NCBI RefSeq assembly: GCF_016907955.1
Contig: NZ_JAFBCX010000008.1
Span: 124,001 to 188,000, forward strand
Direction of reading: 5' to 3'
Length of the DNA: 64,000 nucleotides
Origin: Lentzea nigeriaca
Lineage (GTDB): Bacteria; Actinomycetota; Actinomycetes; Mycobacteriales; Pseudonocardiaceae
How positions within the stretch are numbered: position 1 is the stretch's first letter; each line of letters starts with the position of its first letter. The translations under genes and the position numbers were made by a program. The notes under the pieces are model-generated. The model was given only the letters and a program-made list of their open reading frames with translations, did no database searches and was not told the DNA's origin. This document shows, in pieces, positions 61,951-64,000 of the stretch.

Positions 61951-63167
61951 GTGGCGGATGGGACGAGTGTGGCCCGGTATACCTACCGGCTGCGCTTGTC
62001 GTCGTCCGCCCGCCGTGCGTTGCTGGTGGAGTGGGACCGCTGCCGGTGGGTGTGGAACCAGTGCGTCGCGCAGTCGCGGGAGACACATCGGCACAACCGC
62101 GAGAACCCTGATGACCCGCGCACGTGCGGGCCAGCGCAGTTGGACAAACTCCTGACGGCCTGGCGTGCCGAGCATGTGTGGCTGCGGGCGGGATCGTCAG
62201 TGGTGCAGCAACAGGTCATCCGGGATTTCGGCGCGTCGCGTGCCAAGGCGCTCAAGGATGTGCGGGAGCGGGTGCCGCAGTGGCGGCGGGCCGGGATGCC
62301 GCGGTTCAAGAAACGGTCGCTGGCCGAGCCGACATTCAACTACACCCAGCGCGGGTTCCGGTTGCGTGACGGCGTATTGCACCTGGCGGGCGGGATCGCG
62401 GTGAGGCCGGTGTGGTCGCGAGATTTGCCTTCCGTGCCGTCGTCGGTGCGCGTTTACCGCGACAGCCTCGGCCACTGGTACTGCTCCTTCGTCGTCCAGA
62501 CACGCGTCCAGCCCCTGCCTGCGACCGGCCGGGTGATCGGTGTCGACTGGGGTGTGAAGGAACTCGCCACCACCACAAGCGACGCGCACGACTTGCCGCA
62601 CCCTCAGCACGGCAAGAACGCCGCGCAGGGCCTGGCGCGGTATCAGCGGATGATGGCCCGTCGCCGCCCGACCAAGGGCCAGCCCGGTTCGAAGGGCTAC
62701 CAGAAAGCCAGGCGGCAAGCGGCGAAGATCCAGAAGAAGGTCGCCCGGCGGCGGCAGACGCCGCCCGCAAGTGGGCCAAGCGGGTTGTCCGCGACCATGA
62801 CGCGCTCGCCGTGGAGGATTTCCGGCCGAAGTTCCTGGCGAAATCCACGATGGCACGCAAAGCCGCGGACGCCGCGATCGGCGCCACCAAGCGTGAGCTG
62901 ATCGCGATGGCCCGCAAGCACGGCCGCGACGTGCGGCTGGTGGAGCCGAAACACACCACGATGGACTGCGCGTCATGCGGTGCGAGAACCAAGCACGCCT
63001 TGCCGCTGTCCGAACGCACCTACACCTGCACGTCGTGCGGAGCCGTGTCCCCCAGGGACAAGAACTCCGCTGCGGTGATGCTGGTCCGGGCAGGTTTGAA
63101 CCCGGTCGGTGATGACGGCACAAGACCTGCTCGTCCGCCGGACGAGCAGGCAGCCCGAGCCGAAAAT
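61951..63167 (+). pseudogene. tnpB: tnpB, IS605-family RNA-guided nuclease, interrupted by a frameshift
   Basis: First part (SVARYTYRLRLSSSARRALL ... GVDWGVKELATTT) has the RuvC first Asp. After KKVARRRQ (about 62757) the frame must shift by one base to continue DAARKWAKRVVRDHDALAVEDF (RuvC Glu), then zinc ribbon CASCG ... CTSCG and SPRDKNSAA (last Asp). A missing G after CAG at 62755-62757 explains the break. All catalytic residues are otherwise present. The second frame has no stop before the right end; the shown end is approximate. Confidence 0.8.
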
Positions 63168-63202
63168 CCCCGACAGCCCATGCAGGGCGGGGAGCATTCA
63201 AG
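63126..63202 (+). ncRNA. Putative omega-RNA scaffold/right end of the IS element
   Basis: A perfect 11-bp hairpin (CCTGCTCGTCC, 63126-63136, with GGACGAGCAGG, 63140-63150) precedes the terminal hairpin at 63168-63192 and the ATTCAAG end. In IS605-type systems the guide RNA scaffold overlaps the tnpB 3' end and the guide begins right after this end. Here the flanking sequence from 63203 would be the guide. Confidence 0.45.
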
Positions 63203-63875
63203 CGACGATCGTGGCACAGCTCAGGCAGCGGCGAGCGAGCAGACCGAGCCGGACGATCACGATCCACGTCCCGAAGCTCGCGATTCCCATCGGCAGCGAC
63301 TGCACCAGCCGTTGCGGGTCGACCTGCCAGGTGGCGCTGAGGATGGCGACGTTGCCGAGGACCACGACGAGCACGGACAGCAACGCGATCGACGCGGCGA
63401 GCCGTGCCAGCAGCTGCGTGTCCAACCGGCGGGCCAGCACGCGGCCGAGGATGAGCGCCACCAGGGCGATGCCCGCGGCGACTCCACTGGTCATGTCGTT
63501 GGCCTTGGCGATCAGCATGTACCACGACGGCACCGGACCACCGAAGTCCTGCCACGGCCCGATGAAGTACATGCGGCTCATCTCCCACAGCGCGTGCATG
63601 ACGGGCAGCACCACCGCGAGCAACGTCAGCGTGCGCGCGCCGTACGCGACGGCCAGTTCGGCCTGGTACTCGCGGGCTATGTGGCGGACCGGCCCGAACT
63701 CCTCGACGGCCCTGCGCTGGGCCGTGTCCTCGTCGAGGCCGCGGTCGAGGTGGGCCTCGACCGCGTCGGTGAGGCTGTCGCGGGTCTCGGTGAGCAGGTC
63801 GCGGACCTGCCTGCGGGAGCCCTGCAGCCGTGCCCCGAGATCGGTCACGTAGTCGTCGATCAGGCCTGTGCCCAC
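63198..63875 (-). CDS. Permease-prefix-domain membrane protein
   Basis: A 225-residue protein: an N-terminal helical prefix (DDYVTDLGARLQGSRRQVRDLL; LDEDTAQRRAVEEFG) and about four helices. Its stop codon (63198-63200) lies inside the right end of the IS element, so the original C-terminus may have been replaced. GTG 63875 overlaps the PadR stop by 16 nt, the usual pairing of such genes. Confidence 0.75.
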   Translation of the reverse strand: MGTGLIDDYVTDLGARLQGSRRQVRDLLTETRDSLTDAVEAHLDRGLDEDTAQRRAVEEFGPVRHIAREYQAELAVAYGARTLTLLAVVLPVMHALWEMSRMYFIGPWQDFGGPVPSWYMLIAKANDMTSGVAAGIALVALILGRVLARRLDTQLLARLAASIALLSVLVVVLGNVAILSATWQVDPQRLVQSLPMGIASFGTWIVIVRLGLLARRCLSCATIVA

Positions 63876-64000
63876 TTGCCGTCACCTCCCAGCACACCGT
63901 CGATCACCGTGGTGAACTGCCGCCACGCGCTGCGTTCGGCGTTCAGCGCGCGCTGACCGGCCGAGGTGAGCCGGTACGTGCGGCGCTTGCGGCCGCCGAC
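63860..64000 (-). CDS. PadR-family regulator, C-terminal part (5' end outside window)
   Basis: The last 46 residues are seen: GGRKRRTYRLTSAGQRALNA is the wing and start of the dimerisation helix of PadR proteins, then WRQFTTVIDGVLGG. PadR regulators commonly control adjacent permease-prefix proteins, as here. The N-terminal HTH lies beyond the window. Confidence 0.8.
   Translation of the reverse strand, partial: VGGRKRRTYRLTSAGQRALNAERSAWRQFTTVIDGVLGGDGKWAQA

Larger units (their letters stand above)
61790..63202 (+). mobile_element. IS200/IS605-type element (tnpB only, no tnpA)
   Basis: Left side: hairpin CCCCTGCCT/AGGCGGGG (61791-61809) followed by AGGAATTC. Right side: hairpin CCCCG..CCC/GGG.CGGGG (63168-63192) followed by AGCATTCAAG (63193-63202), the usual right-end design of these elements. 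Between lie an SOS box, a frameshifted tnpB and RNA-like hairpins. No Y1 transposase is visible, so it is a non-autonomous unit. Exact ends are uncertain. Confidence 0.65.

Noticed and set aside
63202-63956. Continuation of the tnpB frame to 63956
   Set aside because: It passes beyond the IS right end and lies antisense to the permease-prefix gene; it is open only because of base composition.

Overview
The window is a high-GC, densely packed actinobacterial chromosome segment. Gene content and gene order point to a filamentous actinomycete of the Pseudonocardiaceae type. This is inference; I cannot fix the genus from sequence alone. The main clue is that the right two thirds follow, in inverted and interrupted form, the order I recall for Mycobacterium tuberculosis Rv1209 to Rv1239c: DivIVA-domain protein, 3-methyladenine glycosylase, DUF3117, glgM, glgC, O-methyltransferase, sigE, rseA, htrA, tatB, mrp, DUF1003, MgtE/CBS protein, DUF4190, 17M-like membrane protein, lpqY-sugABC and, further left, corA. 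The first two genes resemble the Rv3211/Rv3212 pair.

Layout. 1-4.7 kb: the C-terminus of a DEAD-box RNA helicase, a membrane-anchored beta-propeller protein, an alpha/beta hydrolase, a small secreted protein and an O-antigen-ligase-like membrane protein. 4.7-13.2 kb: a Tad/Flp pilus locus with a divergent prepilin peptidase, two Flp pilins, TadE, TadG-like, RcpC/CpaB, CpaE, CpaF, a von Willebrand A-TadB fusion and TadC. A solo LuxR-type response regulator follows after a degenerate gap. 14.3-25 kb: mixed housekeeping genes (RecB-type nuclease, ArsC-like, MarC, PHP phosphatase, PH-domain protein, NUDIX, two DUF2332 proteins, MaoC dehydratase), CorA preceded by a structured leader with a 19-codon ORF, a phosphoesterase and a ParB-domain protein. 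25-29.3 kb: an accessory patch with a frameshifted GNAT remnant, a membrane pair, an ArsR/AHSA1 pair and a short-chain dehydrogenase. 29.5-34.5 kb: an LpqY-SugABC-type sugar importer. 34.5-43.1 kb: two unknown proteins, acyl-CoA dehydrogenase, CitE-like lyase, phosphotransferase, MgtE/CBS plus DUF1003, NUDIX/MarR. 43.2-51 kb: Mrp, TatB, HtrA, RseA, SigE, O-methyltransferase, GlgC, GlgM. 51-61.8 kb: a lipoprotein, an MFS/LysR pair, an M19-like dipeptidase, leucyl aminopeptidase, DUF3117, PaaX and enoyl-CoA hydratase, a phosphotransferase, DNA glycosylase, SRPBCC and a DivIVA-like protein. 61.8-64 kb: an IS200/IS605-type element with a frameshifted tnpB behind a LexA-type SOS box, abutting a permease-prefix protein and a PadR regulator.

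How the genes fit together. The pilus locus is essentially complete for assembly. SigE/RseA/HtrA form an envelope-stress module next to TatB. GlgC/GlgM and the LpqY-SugABC importer both concern alpha-glucan and trehalose metabolism. CitE-like, acyl-CoA dehydrogenase and MaoC genes suggest branched-chain acyl-CoA catabolism, although they are not one operon here. At least seven genes have a TANNNT -10 element ending 6-8 nt before the start codon, so leaderless transcription is probably common. I saw no rRNA or tRNA genes, CRISPR arrays or biosynthetic gene cluster core enzymes.
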